Source: Pseudomonadota bacterium
GTDB taxonomy: Bacteria; Pseudomonadota; Alphaproteobacteria; Reyranellales; Reyranellaceae
DNA length: 45,343 nt
Direction of reading: 5' to 3'
Assembly (NCBI GenBank): GCA_018240685.1
Contig: JAFEFG010000032.1
Coordinates: 1 to 45,343, forward strand
The notes below the pieces were generated by a model. The model made no database searches, was not told the origin of the DNA, and saw only the letters and a program-made list of their open reading frames with translations. Numbering within the stretch: position 1 is the first letter of the stretch; every line of letters begins with the position of its first letter. Positions 1-7,310 of this stretch are shown one piece after another. The translations under genes and the position numbers were made by a program.

Positions 1-704
1 CGGACATCATCGAGGATCAGCGCCGCACCGGTCCGGTCGCAAAGCGCGCGGGCGGCCTGCGCGAAGGCGACCGTCGGCAGGGCTTGGTCCTTGCCGTAGT
101 CATGCTTGAAGGCGGAGGCGATGATCGCGGCGATATCTCCGTCTGCGGATTGGACGGCCGCCTGCAGGCTGTCGATGTCGTTGTAGTCGTAGTGCACAAG
201 GTGAACGCGGTCTTCTGCCGTCGTGCCGTTCGGATAGGGCGTGCACCAGGGCGCCGAGCCGTGATAGGCGCCGCGCGCGACCAGGATCTTGCGCTTGCCC
301 GTCGCCGCCCGCGCGATCGAGACGCAAAGCGTGGTGGCGTCCGTACCGTTGCGCTGAAACAGCGCCCAGTCCGCATGGGCGACCATGCCCACGAGCTTTT
401 CCGCCAGTTCGACCAGCCGCTCGCTGGGGCCGGTCAGTACGTCGCCCAGCCGTCGCTGTGCGTCGGCCGCCGCCTCGACTTCCCGGTTGCCGTAACCCAG
501 CACCATCGGGCCGTAGGCGCACATGAAATCGATGTACGCATTGCCGTCGACATCCCACAGCGTCGCGCCCTCGGCGCGGGCGAAGAACTGAGGGTATCCG
601 GGGGGAAGCCGGGCAACGTTCAGATGGCCGAACATGCCGCCGGGAATGACGCGCTGGGCACGTTTGCGCAGAGCCGTGTCGGCGGGGAGGGAATTGGAGA
701 TCAT
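1..704 (-). CDS. Class III aminotransferase, glutamate-1-semialdehyde aminomutase-like (partial, C-terminus outside window)
   Basis: This is an open minus-strand frame from an ATG at 704 that runs off the left edge, giving 234 residues. The N-terminus has a conserved Pro-Gly-Gly motif, and further in come a Trp-Asp-Val-Asp-Gly-Asn stretch and an Asn-Gly-Thr-Asp-Ala stretch. An Arg-Gly-Ala-Tyr-His-Gly motif follows. All are typical of PLP-dependent class III aminotransferases of the HemL type. The visible part ends at an Ile-Leu-Asp-Asp-Val motif, which matches the PLP-contacting aspartate region. The catalytic lysine would lie beyond the edge, so activity cannot be confirmed. Neighbours give no hint of tetrapyrrole synthesis, so a catabolic or amine-group-transfer role is as likely as the HemL reaction. 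It is divergent from the YdcF-like gene, with 58 bp between the starts. Confidence 0.85.
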   Translation of the reverse strand, partial: MISNSLPADTALRKRAQRVIPGGMFGHLNVARLPPGYPQFFARAEGATLWDVDGNAYIDFMCAYGPMVLGYGNREVEAAADAQRRLGDVLTGPSERLVELAEKLVGMVAHADWALFQRNGTDATTLCVSIARAATGKRKILVARGAYHGSAPWCTPYPNGTTAEDRVHLVHYDYNDIDSLQAAVQSADGDIAAIIASAFKHDYGKDQALPTVAFAQAARALCDRTGAALILDDV

Positions 705-762
705 GGGTACTCTTTGCCAGCGTGGTCGTGACCTAGTATAGCGGGCATCGATCGCGCCGGGC

Positions 763-1551
763 ATGACCAGCTTCATCGTCCTCAAAATCCTGAGCACCCT
801 GGCCTTGCCGCCGGCGTCGTTGGCGGTCGCGGCTGTTCTTTGCCTGCTCCTGCTTGCTGTGCGGCTGCGACGCCTCGGTGTCGCGGTGTTGATCCTGGGC
901 GTCGCGCAGACCGTGATCATGGCCTTCCCGCCGGTGGCCGACGCCATGATGAGCTATCTTGAGGCCAAGGCGCGCGAAGCGGAGAAAGCCTCGCCGCGCT
1001 GTTGCTTCGATGCGATCGTCGTGCTCGGTGGAGGCATCATGCCGGCGGTGCTGCCGCAGCGGCCGGTGCCCGACCTCAACGATGCAGCCGATCGCATCTG
1101 GCAGGCGGCACGGTTCTACCATCAAGGCGTAGCACCCAAGATCATCGTCAGCGGCGGCGGCTTCCTGGCCCTTACCAATGCTGCCGCCACGACGGAAGCG
1201 GCAGCGATGCGACTTTTCCTGATGGACCTCGGAGTGCCCGCCGACGCCATCGTATCAGAAGACCGGTCGGTCAACACGATCGAGAACCTGCGGGAGGTCC
1301 GCCGGATGGTCGGCGATGGACGCGTCGCCTTGGTGACCTCCGCCTATCACATGCCGCGCGCCCTGCGCATCGCGGCAAGGGAGAAGCTCGCCGTATCGGC
1401 GTTCCCGGTCGACTTCCGATCCCAGCTCGGCATGCGACCGGCGTGGGAGGAATGGATTCCGTCGGTCGAAGGCCTCTCGCTCTCGACCACGGCGCTCCGG
1501 GAGATCGTCGCGCTCAAGCTCGACTGGCGCATCGATGCGGAGGGCAAATGA
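763..1551 (+). CDS. YdcF/ElyC-like DUF218 membrane protein
   Basis: 262 residues. The N-terminal third holds two hydrophobic segments (about residues 5-32 and 38-60). They are followed by a DUF218 domain with the family hallmarks: an Ala-Ile-Val-Val-Leu-Gly-Gly-Gly strand-loop near residue 90, a Val-Ser-Gly-Gly-Gly motif near 128, a Glu-Asp-Arg-Ser-Val-Asn-Thr segment near 165 and Ser-Ala-Tyr-His-Met-Pro-Arg near 190. Family members (ElyC, SanA, YdcF) are inner-membrane proteins linked to envelope integrity and lipid-carrier use; no precise reaction is established. The stop overlaps the start of the next gene (ATGA at 1548-1551), so the two are probably translationally coupled. No strong Shine-Dalgarno sequence is visible. 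Confidence 0.85.
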   Translation: MTSFIVLKILSTLALPPASLAVAAVLCLLLLAVRLRRLGVAVLILGVAQTVIMAFPPVADAMMSYLEAKAREAEKASPRCCFDAIVVLGGGIMPAVLPQRPVPDLNDAADRIWQAARFYHQGVAPKIIVSGGGFLALTNAAATTEAAAMRLFLMDLGVPADAIVSEDRSVNTIENLREVRRMVGDGRVALVTSAYHMPRALRIAAREKLAVSAFPVDFRSQLGMRPAWEEWIPSVEGLSLSTTALREIVALKLDWRIDAEGK

Positions 1552-2573
1552 CGGGAGCATGGCGTCTCGGTCGTCGGGCCGCGCTGGGAATGGTGGCGGC
1601 GGGACCGTTGCTGGTGCCGCTCGCGCGGCGCCCGCGGGCCCAGGTGCTCGATCGCCTGAGCTTCCAGACCGATTGGCGCGCCGAGGCTGAACACGGCGGC
1701 TACTATCAGGCGATCGCAGCCGGCATCTACAGGAAGTACGGTATCGAATGCGATCTGAGGCCGGGAGGCCCCAGCCTCAACATCAGCCAGCTCCTGCTTG
1801 CCGGCCGCGTCGACATGATCATGTCGAACAGCTTTGAGGCTTTGACCTATGTGCGCGAGCGCGCGCCGTTTTTCACCATCGCGGCGATCTTCCAGAAGGA
1901 CCCGCAGGTCCTGATCGCCCATCCCGGTTCGGGAGTGGACAGCTTCGAGAAATTGAAGGGGCACACGTTGCTGATCGGCAGCGGCGGCCGCGTGACCTAC
2001 TGGCCGTATCTGCGGCGGAAGTTCGGTCTCTCGGACGGCCAGCTTCGACCCTATACCTTCAACATGGCTCCTTTCCTCGCCGACCCCAATGCGGTCCAAC
2101 AGGGCTTTCTCTCATCGGAGCCCTACTCGATTGCCCGGGTGCTGGGGAAGCCGCCGGAGGTGATGCTGATCGCCGATGCCGGCTTCAGCGCCTATCAGGA
2201 GACGATCGCCATCTCGCGCAAGCTCGCGACCGGGAAGAAAGAGCTGATCCAGCGCTTTGTCGACGCCACCCTCGAGGGATGGGCGCAGTACCTGAAAGGC
2301 GGTCCCGGGATCGAGGCCGCCAATGCGCTGATCAAACGCGACAACCCCGACCAGACGGACGATCGTATCCGCTATGCGATCAAAGTTCTGAACGAGCGTG
2401 GCATCGTGCTTTCCGGTGACGCGCTCACCGGTGGGATCGGCGCGATGAGCGACAGCCGGTGGCGGACATTCTACGACCAGATGGCAGAGGTCGGAGTCTT
2501 TCCCAAGGGGCTCGACGTCCGCGAGGCCTATACGCTGGAGTTCGTCAACAAGGGTATCGGCCGCCCTGCCTAG
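1548..2573 (+). CDS. Orphan ABC transporter substrate-binding protein, NMT1/THI5-like
   Basis: 341 residues from the ATG that overlaps the preceding stop by 4 nt. The N-terminus has a paired arginine followed by a hydrophobic stretch (residues 8-25) and an Arg-Ala-Gln end, which looks like a Tat- or Sec-type export signal. The mature part has the Thr-Asp-Trp-x-x-x-x-x-His-Gly-Gly-Tyr-Tyr-x-Ala signature of NMT1/THI5-type periplasmic binding proteins (SsuA, ThiY, RibY), which bring pyrimidine precursors, flavins or sulfonates to an ABC permease. No ATPase or permease is adjacent, so it is an orphan here and the ligand is unknown. A larger in-frame open reading frame starts at 1002, but it overlaps the DUF218 gene; the coupled ATG and signal peptide decide the start. 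Confidence 0.85.
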   Translation: MTGAWRLGRRAALGMVAAGPLLVPLARRPRAQVLDRLSFQTDWRAEAEHGGYYQAIAAGIYRKYGIECDLRPGGPSLNISQLLLAGRVDMIMSNSFEALTYVRERAPFFTIAAIFQKDPQVLIAHPGSGVDSFEKLKGHTLLIGSGGRVTYWPYLRRKFGLSDGQLRPYTFNMAPFLADPNAVQQGFLSSEPYSIARVLGKPPEVMLIADAGFSAYQETIAISRKLATGKKELIQRFVDATLEGWAQYLKGGPGIEAANALIKRDNPDQTDDRIRYAIKVLNERGIVLSGDALTGGIGAMSDSRWRTFYDQMAEVGVFPKGLDVREAYTLEFVNKGIGRPA

Positions 2574-2668
2574 CTGCGCCCGACCGCAGGGCGAGCCGGA
2601 TATGCGGTGTGTCGAGCCAAAGGCGCGTGGCTCGGCTAGGGTCCCGGCACGCGTTCAGGAGGATATGC

Positions 2669-3832
2669 ATGTACAAGATCAGCGAAGAACATCAGATGCT
2701 GCGGGATCTGGTGAAGAAGTTCGTGGCGAACGAGCTGATCCCGCTGGAGAAGAATGTTCTCGAGCGCGTTGCGGCCGGCCAGCCGGCGGCCCTTTCCGAC
2801 GAGGAGAACGCCAAGCTCTTCAAGCAGTGCAAGGATCTCGGCCTGTGGGCCCTGGACGTGCCCGAGGAAGTCGGGGGAGCGAACCTGCCCAGCGTGGCGC
2901 TGGTCGGTGTCAACGAGGAGCTGGGCTACACCTGCGTGCCCTTCACCTTCCCGCCCGACTCGCCCAACCTGCACATGCTGCTGGCGACGGCCAATCCCGA
3001 ACAGAGGAAAAAGTACCTCGAACCCTATGCCGCCGGCGAGACGGTGTCGGCCATTGCCATTTCCGAGCCCGGCGCGGGGGGCGATCCCGCCGGCATGAAG
3101 ACGAAGGCCGTCAAGGACGGCGATCACTGGGTGATCAACGGCCGCAAGATCTGGATCAGCCGTATCGCCAAGGCCGATTTCACGATCGTAATGGCCGTCA
3201 CCGATCCCAACCTCGGCTCGCGCGGCGGCATCACCGCTTTCCTGGTCGACAAGGGCACGCCGGGCCTCGTAGTGGCGCGCGCCATTCCGATGCTGGCCGG
3301 GCAGCGCACCTACGAGGTGGTGTTCGAGGATTGCCGCGTGCATGAGAGTCAGGTGCTGGGTCGTATCGGCGCCGGCTTTGCGCCCATGCAGCTGCGGCTG
3401 ACGGTGCGCCGCCTGCAGATGGGCGCCTGGTGCATCGGTATGGCGCAGCGGGCGCTCGACATGCTGTGCGCCCATGCCAACCAGCGCGTGACCTTCGGTC
3501 AGAAGCTTGCCGATCGTCAGGCTGTCCAGTGGTGGGTGGCGGATGCGGCGACCAAGCTGCATGCCTGCCGGTTGATGGTCATGGATGCGGCCGTGAAGCA
3601 GGATGAGGGTCGCGACGTGCGCATGGAGGCGTCGATGATCAAGGTGTTCGCCACCGAGATGGCAACCGAAGTGATCGATCATGCGCAGCAGGCATTCGGG
3701 GCCATGGGCGTGACCCAGGAGCTGCCGCTGTCCCTGATGGCGCAGAAGGTCCGGACCATGCGCGTCTACGAGGGCCCCTCGGAAGTCCATCGCATGGTCA
3801 TCGCTCGCCGCCTGCTGGGTTCAACGCGCTGA
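2669..3832 (+). CDS. Acyl-CoA dehydrogenase family protein
   Basis: 387 residues, the usual length for a homotetrameric FAD-dependent acyl-CoA dehydrogenase, which makes the trans-2-enoyl-CoA and passes electrons to ETF. The start is fixed by a perfect AGGAGG at 2657-2662, six bases before ATG 2669. An alpha-helical N-domain is followed by the middle beta-domain with a Ser-Glu-Pro-Gly-Ala-Gly-Gly-Asp motif (about residue 130) and a Gly-Arg-Lys-x-Trp-Ile-Ser motif (about 165). The C-terminal domain ends with Val-Tyr-Glu-Gly-Pro-Ser-Glu-Val-His, the flavin/substrate loop; its glutamate is at the position of the catalytic base in many members. No CoA ligase or enoyl-CoA hydratase is adjacent, so the acyl chain is not known. 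Confidence 0.92.
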   Translation: MYKISEEHQMLRDLVKKFVANELIPLEKNVLERVAAGQPAALSDEENAKLFKQCKDLGLWALDVPEEVGGANLPSVALVGVNEELGYTCVPFTFPPDSPNLHMLLATANPEQRKKYLEPYAAGETVSAIAISEPGAGGDPAGMKTKAVKDGDHWVINGRKIWISRIAKADFTIVMAVTDPNLGSRGGITAFLVDKGTPGLVVARAIPMLAGQRTYEVVFEDCRVHESQVLGRIGAGFAPMQLRLTVRRLQMGAWCIGMAQRALDMLCAHANQRVTFGQKLADRQAVQWWVADAATKLHACRLMVMDAAVKQDEGRDVRMEASMIKVFATEMATEVIDHAQQAFGAMGVTQELPLSLMAQKVRTMRVYEGPSEVHRMVIARRLLGSTR

Positions 3833-3917
3833 CGGCCGGCCCAATCGGAGGATATACGGCGCACCTTGAAGGATGACTCCCCTACGGCGGGGCGACCGTG
3901 TTTCCCGAGTTCTTGTG

Positions 3918-3953
3918 CAGCGGTCATTATGATGACGAAGCCGCTGATGACCG
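3918..3953. repeat. Overlapping inverted repeats between convergent genes
   Basis: Three arms compete for pairing: CAGCGG (3918-3923) with CCGCTG (3941-3946), CGGTCAT (3921-3927) with ATGACCG (3947-3953), and GTCAT (3923-3927) with ATGAC (3932-3936). The site lies in the 182-bp gap between the ends of the acyl-CoA dehydrogenase and protease genes. There is no T-tract on either side, so a classical terminator is doubtful. It may be a 3'-end stabilising structure or chance. Confidence 0.3.
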
Positions 3954-4014
3954 ACGAGCGCGCACGCGAACCTATGGTCGCCGTGCGGGATTGCTGGGAT
4001 AAGGCGCCGAAGGG

Positions 4015-5466
4015 TCAGGGCGCCTTTGGTGCCGGATTTGCGATCTCGGGATCCGCAGTCTTGGCATCCGCGGTCTTGGCGAAATCCTCACCTGCGACGG
4101 CAAAATTCAGATTCTGGCCGACCTTGAGATGGAAGGTCGTGATTCCCAGAAGATGTCCCTGGACATCGAACAGGCCGCCGCCGGAGGACCCCGGCGAGAT
4201 CGGCGCCGTGGTCTGGACGAGACGCCGGCCTTCGTAGCTTCGCTTGGAGGAGACGATCCCCTCGGCCACCGTCAGCTCGAGCCCCTGCGGCGTCCCGATG
4301 GTGACGGCCCGTTCGCCGACCTTGATGTCGTCATAGGGACGGACAGTCACCCAACTGGGCATGGATGCCGGCGTGCGCAGCACGCATCGATCGGCCTTCT
4401 CATTCACCGAGACCACATCGGCGGTCTGTTCCTTGCCGTCACGCACGAGCGTGACGCGGGACTTGTCCTTCACCACGTGGCAATTGGTCAGGAGTTCGTG
4501 GTCGTCGATCGCGACGGCGGATCCCAGGCGCTCTCCCGCCTTCACCATGTAGACGGCGGCCGATGCCTTTTCGAACACCCGTTCGACGCTGAGGTCGGCA
4601 GGGCCACGGCCCTCGAGCTTGATGCCCGAGGTCTTGCCGCTGTTGTCGTTCACGGTTGCCGGCTTTGTGGCTCCAGCCGGCTGCGTCGCCGCGGCGACGA
4701 TGAGATCGCCCGCCGTCGGCGTCGGCTGCTCGACCTTGGGCCGCGGAACGGCCGTCGGATTGAAATCTCGATCGAGCCGCAGGCTCTCGGCCATTGCCGA
4801 GAGCAGGGGACTTAGCTGTCCCGACCGGTCCTCCGGGATCTGGATTTCGACAAAAACCGCGCCAGAAGTACGGCAAGCCGCCTGCCCGAACGCAATCCTG
4901 TCGCCGAGCCTCGCAGCGACGGCGAAGCCGCTACCTGAGCGCGCGACATAGAAGGGACGGACTCTCCGCAATACCGAAAGGTAGCGATTGCTCAGGCGCG
5001 AGCAGCTCAGGTCGCCATAGTCCACCAGGATCGAATAATAGACGCTTCCCTCGAAGGAGTATGACAGGCCGCCATTGGCCGCTCGCGCCGCGACGAATTT
5101 TGCGAGTTTCGCCGGCACGCCCACGGAAAAGCCGATCGACTTGTCCTCGAGCGTGGTCCAACCAAAGGCGTCGCGCTGCCTGGCCCCTTCGGCGAGCAGT
5201 TCCGACATCTGCTCGTCGGGCAGCATGTCGGTGACCGCATAGCCCTTCGCCTTCTGCCAGCGCTGGAATGCCTCGCGGTAGATGGTGGCCGCATCGCCTT
5301 TGGCCAGGACGCTGTAGTGGCCGGTCCAGATCAACGCGCGGCGCAGATCGTCGGTCGTGATCTTGCCGGCCGGGAAATCCTGAGCCTCCGCGCCGACGGT
5401 GCACAGGAGCGCGGCACCGCAGATCAGCACGCGGATACTGTTGCGAACGGACGCGACGATGGACAT
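4015..5466 (-). CDS. Secreted trypsin-like serine protease with N-terminal accessory domain
   Basis: 483 residues from ATG 5466, chosen because a GGGAGAG sequence precedes it by about 7 nt and because it begins a clean signal peptide (cleavage after Ala-Glu-Ala, about residue 28). Residues 35-95 resemble a peptidoglycan-binding-like helical repeat (Gly-His-Tyr, an Ala-Phe-Gln-Arg-Trp-Gln helix, a Gly-Trp end). Residues 100-240 form an extra domain I cannot name, and 245-290 is a Pro/Thr/Ala-rich linker. The protease domain has His330 (Thr-Asn-Cys-His-Val-Val), Asp359 (Lys-Ala-Asp-Arg) and Ser428 (Gly-Ser-Ser-Gly-Gly), a complete triad of the DegP/trypsin type. No PDZ domain follows; the C-terminus has a short Lys-Thr-Ala-Asp repeat. 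It probably acts in the periplasm or outside the cell. Confidence 0.88.
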   Translation of the reverse strand: MSIVASVRNSIRVLICGAALLCTVGAEAQDFPAGKITTDDLRRALIWTGHYSVLAKGDAATIYREAFQRWQKAKGYAVTDMLPDEQMSELLAEGARQRDAFGWTTLEDKSIGFSVGVPAKLAKFVAARAANGGLSYSFEGSVYYSILVDYGDLSCSRLSNRYLSVLRRVRPFYVARSGSGFAVAARLGDRIAFGQAACRTSGAVFVEIQIPEDRSGQLSPLLSAMAESLRLDRDFNPTAVPRPKVEQPTPTAGDLIVAAATQPAGATKPATVNDNSGKTSGIKLEGRGPADLSVERVFEKASAAVYMVKAGERLGSAVAIDDHELLTNCHVVKDKSRVTLVRDGKEQTADVVSVNEKADRCVLRTPASMPSWVTVRPYDDIKVGERAVTIGTPQGLELTVAEGIVSSKRSYEGRRLVQTTAPISPGSSGGGLFDVQGHLLGITTFHLKVGQNLNFAVAGEDFAKTADAKTADPEIANPAPKAP

Positions 5467-5527
5467 GGAGACGCTCTCCCATTGCATTGTCGCTGCAACG
5501 GCGCCTCCAGCCAACGATCGTTCTGTA

Positions 5528-6235
5528 TCAATCGCTTCCGGCCGCCGCCTCCTGGAGACGCGACGCCGCCTGTTCATTGGCCCGGCGGCGCTTTTCCATC
5601 ATGGCGTTCATGCCGTTGCGGACCTGCTGGGTCAGGGCGGGGCCCGCCTTCTCCGGTGAGCCGGATCCGAATGGCGGCTGCGGATCGTATTCGAGGCCAA
5701 GCTGGACGGCTCGGGCGACGTCCTCGCCTGCGATCTCGGCCAGCAGGCTGAAGCCGAAATCGATGCCGGCCGTCACGCCGCCGCCCGAGAGGCGATTGCG
5801 ATCGCGCACGACACGCTGAGCCACCGGGATGGCGCCGAAGTCGGCAAGCAGGTCGAGCGACGCCCAATGGCAGGCCGAACGATATCCCTTCAGGAGACCG
5901 GCCGCGGCCAGCACCAGGGAACCGGTACAGACCGAGGTGACGTAGCGTGCGCCCTTTGCCTGCTGACGCAGGAATTCCAGCGTTTCCTCGTCGGTCATGA
6001 GCGCAACCTGGCCGAAGCCGCCGGGCACGCAGATCACATCGAGCTGCGGACAGTCGGCGAATGTCGTGGTCGGCAGGATGGAGAAGCCGGCATCGCTCAC
6101 GACCGGCTCGCGCGTCTTCCAGATCAGGTGGATCTTGGCGCCGGGTGCGCGGCTCAGGACCTGAGCAGGCCCCATGGCGTCGAGCTGCGTGAGATCGGGA
6201 AAAAGCAGGATGCCGATGTGAAACGGTTCGGTCAT
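5528..6235 (-). CDS. DJ-1/PfpI family protein, isonitrile hydratase-like
   Basis: 235 residues, close to the known cyclohexyl-isocyanide hydratase of Pseudomonas (about 228). That enzyme turns an isonitrile into the N-substituted formamide. The nucleophile elbow Ser-Val-Cys-Thr-Gly places the reactive Cys103 and Thr104 of the DJ-1 fold, and Asp19 (Leu-Thr-Gln-Leu-Asp) matches the second catalytic residue reported for the enzyme. The start has GGAGG six bases upstream. It is divergent from a GlxA-type regulator that shares the same fold, and 61 bp before the protease gene on the same strand. The substrate is inferred from family only; other DJ-1 activities remain possible. Confidence 0.85.
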   Translation of the reverse strand: MTEPFHIGILLFPDLTQLDAMGPAQVLSRAPGAKIHLIWKTREPVVSDAGFSILPTTTFADCPQLDVICVPGGFGQVALMTDEETLEFLRQQAKGARYVTSVCTGSLVLAAAGLLKGYRSACHWASLDLLADFGAIPVAQRVVRDRNRLSGGGVTAGIDFGFSLLAEIAGEDVARAVQLGLEYDPQPPFGSGSPEKAGPALTQQVRNGMNAMMEKRRRANEQAASRLQEAAAGSD

Positions 6236-6303
6236 GACGGTCCTCCGTTGATGCGGGCGCTGGGCGTGCCTCGTCGACGAGCTTTTCTACGCGGAAGGAA
6301 GCC

Positions 6304-6340
6304 TTGGCAGAAATGACAAAGATATCTTAATTTCTGCCAA
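6304..6340. promoter_or_regulatory. 11-bp perfect inverted repeat over the promoter and start codon of the GlxA-type regulator
   Basis: TTGGCAGAAAT (6304-6314) and ATTTCTGCCAA (6330-6340) are exact reverse complements separated by 15 bp; the last base is the A of the regulator's ATG. The left arm begins with TTGGCA, five of six bases of a -35 box. CTTAAT at 6326-6331 is a possible -10 with a 16-bp spacer. That would put transcription start at about 6338-6340, on the start codon itself, so the mRNA could be leaderless; no Shine-Dalgarno sequence is present. It is probably the operator of the divergent pair, perhaps for autoregulation. Confidence 0.7.
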
Positions 6341-7308
6341 TGCTCCGCGCTCATCGACTTTTCATCCTCGCCTACGACGGCTGCCAGCTGCTCGACGTGA
6401 CGGGCCCCGCAGCGGTCTTCGGTGCCGCCAACGAAGCCGGTGACCGTGCGGCCTATGATCTCCGGATCGTATCGCCCGACGGCGGACCGGTGACGACGAA
6501 CAGCGGCGTCGCCCTGCAGAGCCGCAAGATCGGCGGGCAGCCGGACACGCTGCTCGTGGCGGGGGGCTCGAAGGGGCTGGCCGCCGTCACGGCACGCGTC
6601 GACGTCCAGCGCTGGCTGAGACGGGTAGCGCCCCGCTGCAAGCGTTATGGCTCCGTCTGTACCGGCGCTTTCGTGCTGGCGGCCGCCGGCCTGCTCGACG
6701 GCAAACGTGTGGCGACCCATTGGGCGAGCTGCGCCCGTCTGGCCAAGCGTCACCCCGAACTGTCGGTTGACGCCGACTCGCTTTACGTCGTGGACGGACA
6801 GGTCTGGACTTCGGCCGGTGTCACGACAGGCGTCGATATGGCTCTGGCGCTGGTCGAAGCCGATCTGGGGGCGGCGACGGCCAATCTGATTGCGCGCCAT
6901 TTTGTGCTCTATGCTCGCCGTCCCGGCTATCAGTCGCAGTTCAGCCCTCTCCTGCAGGCACAGACCGAGGCCGAGGCACCGTTCGCCGGACTGATCGAGT
7001 GGATGCAGGCGCATCTTGACCAGCCGCTCGACGTGCCGTCGCTGGCCCACCGCGCCGGGCTCACGGAGCGGACCTTCTATCGCAAGTTCACCGAGGCGAC
7101 CGGCAAGACGCCGGCCCAGTTCGTCGAACGGCTGCGCCTGGAGGCCGCTCGCACGCTGATTGCCGAGCAGTTGCCGCTGAAGGTGATTGCCGACAAGGTC
7201 GGGCTGGGATCGTCAGCGCGTCTCGGAGCGGCGTTCGAACGCGGTTTCGGCATGACGCCGTCGCTGTTCCGCGAAATGCATCGCGGACAGACGGAGTCGG
7301 TTGCCTGA
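6340..7308 (+). CDS. GlxA family AraC-type transcriptional regulator with DJ-1/PfpI sensor domain
   Basis: 322 residues. Residues 1-195 form a DJ-1/PfpI-like domain with a Ser-Val-Cys-Thr-Gly elbow (Cys107), used in this family as a ligand-sensing domain. Residues about 220-315 are the double helix-turn-helix AraC domain, including the Arg-Thr-Phe-Tyr-Arg-Lys-Phe and Gly-Met-Thr-Pro-Ser motifs. Relatives (GbdR, CdhR, FtrA) activate catabolic genes for amines, carnitine or betaine. It is divergent from the isonitrile-hydratase-like gene, the likely target. The ATG has no ribosome-binding site and sits inside a strong inverted repeat. It ends two bases before the convergent MFS gene. Confidence 0.9.
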   Translation: MLRAHRLFILAYDGCQLLDVTGPAAVFGAANEAGDRAAYDLRIVSPDGGPVTTNSGVALQSRKIGGQPDTLLVAGGSKGLAAVTARVDVQRWLRRVAPRCKRYGSVCTGAFVLAAAGLLDGKRVATHWASCARLAKRHPELSVDADSLYVVDGQVWTSAGVTTGVDMALALVEADLGAATANLIARHFVLYARRPGYQSQFSPLLQAQTEAEAPFAGLIEWMQAHLDQPLDVPSLAHRAGLTERTFYRKFTEATGKTPAQFVERLRLEAARTLIAEQLPLKVIADKVGLGSSARLGAAFERGFGMTPSLFREMHRGQTESVA

Positions 7309-7310
7309 CG

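Noticed and set aside
3866..4237. A plus-strand 123-codon open frame after the acyl-CoA dehydrogenase gene
   Set aside because: Its second half runs antisense through the protease's catalytic-domain end, and it has no ribosome-binding site or recognisable domain.
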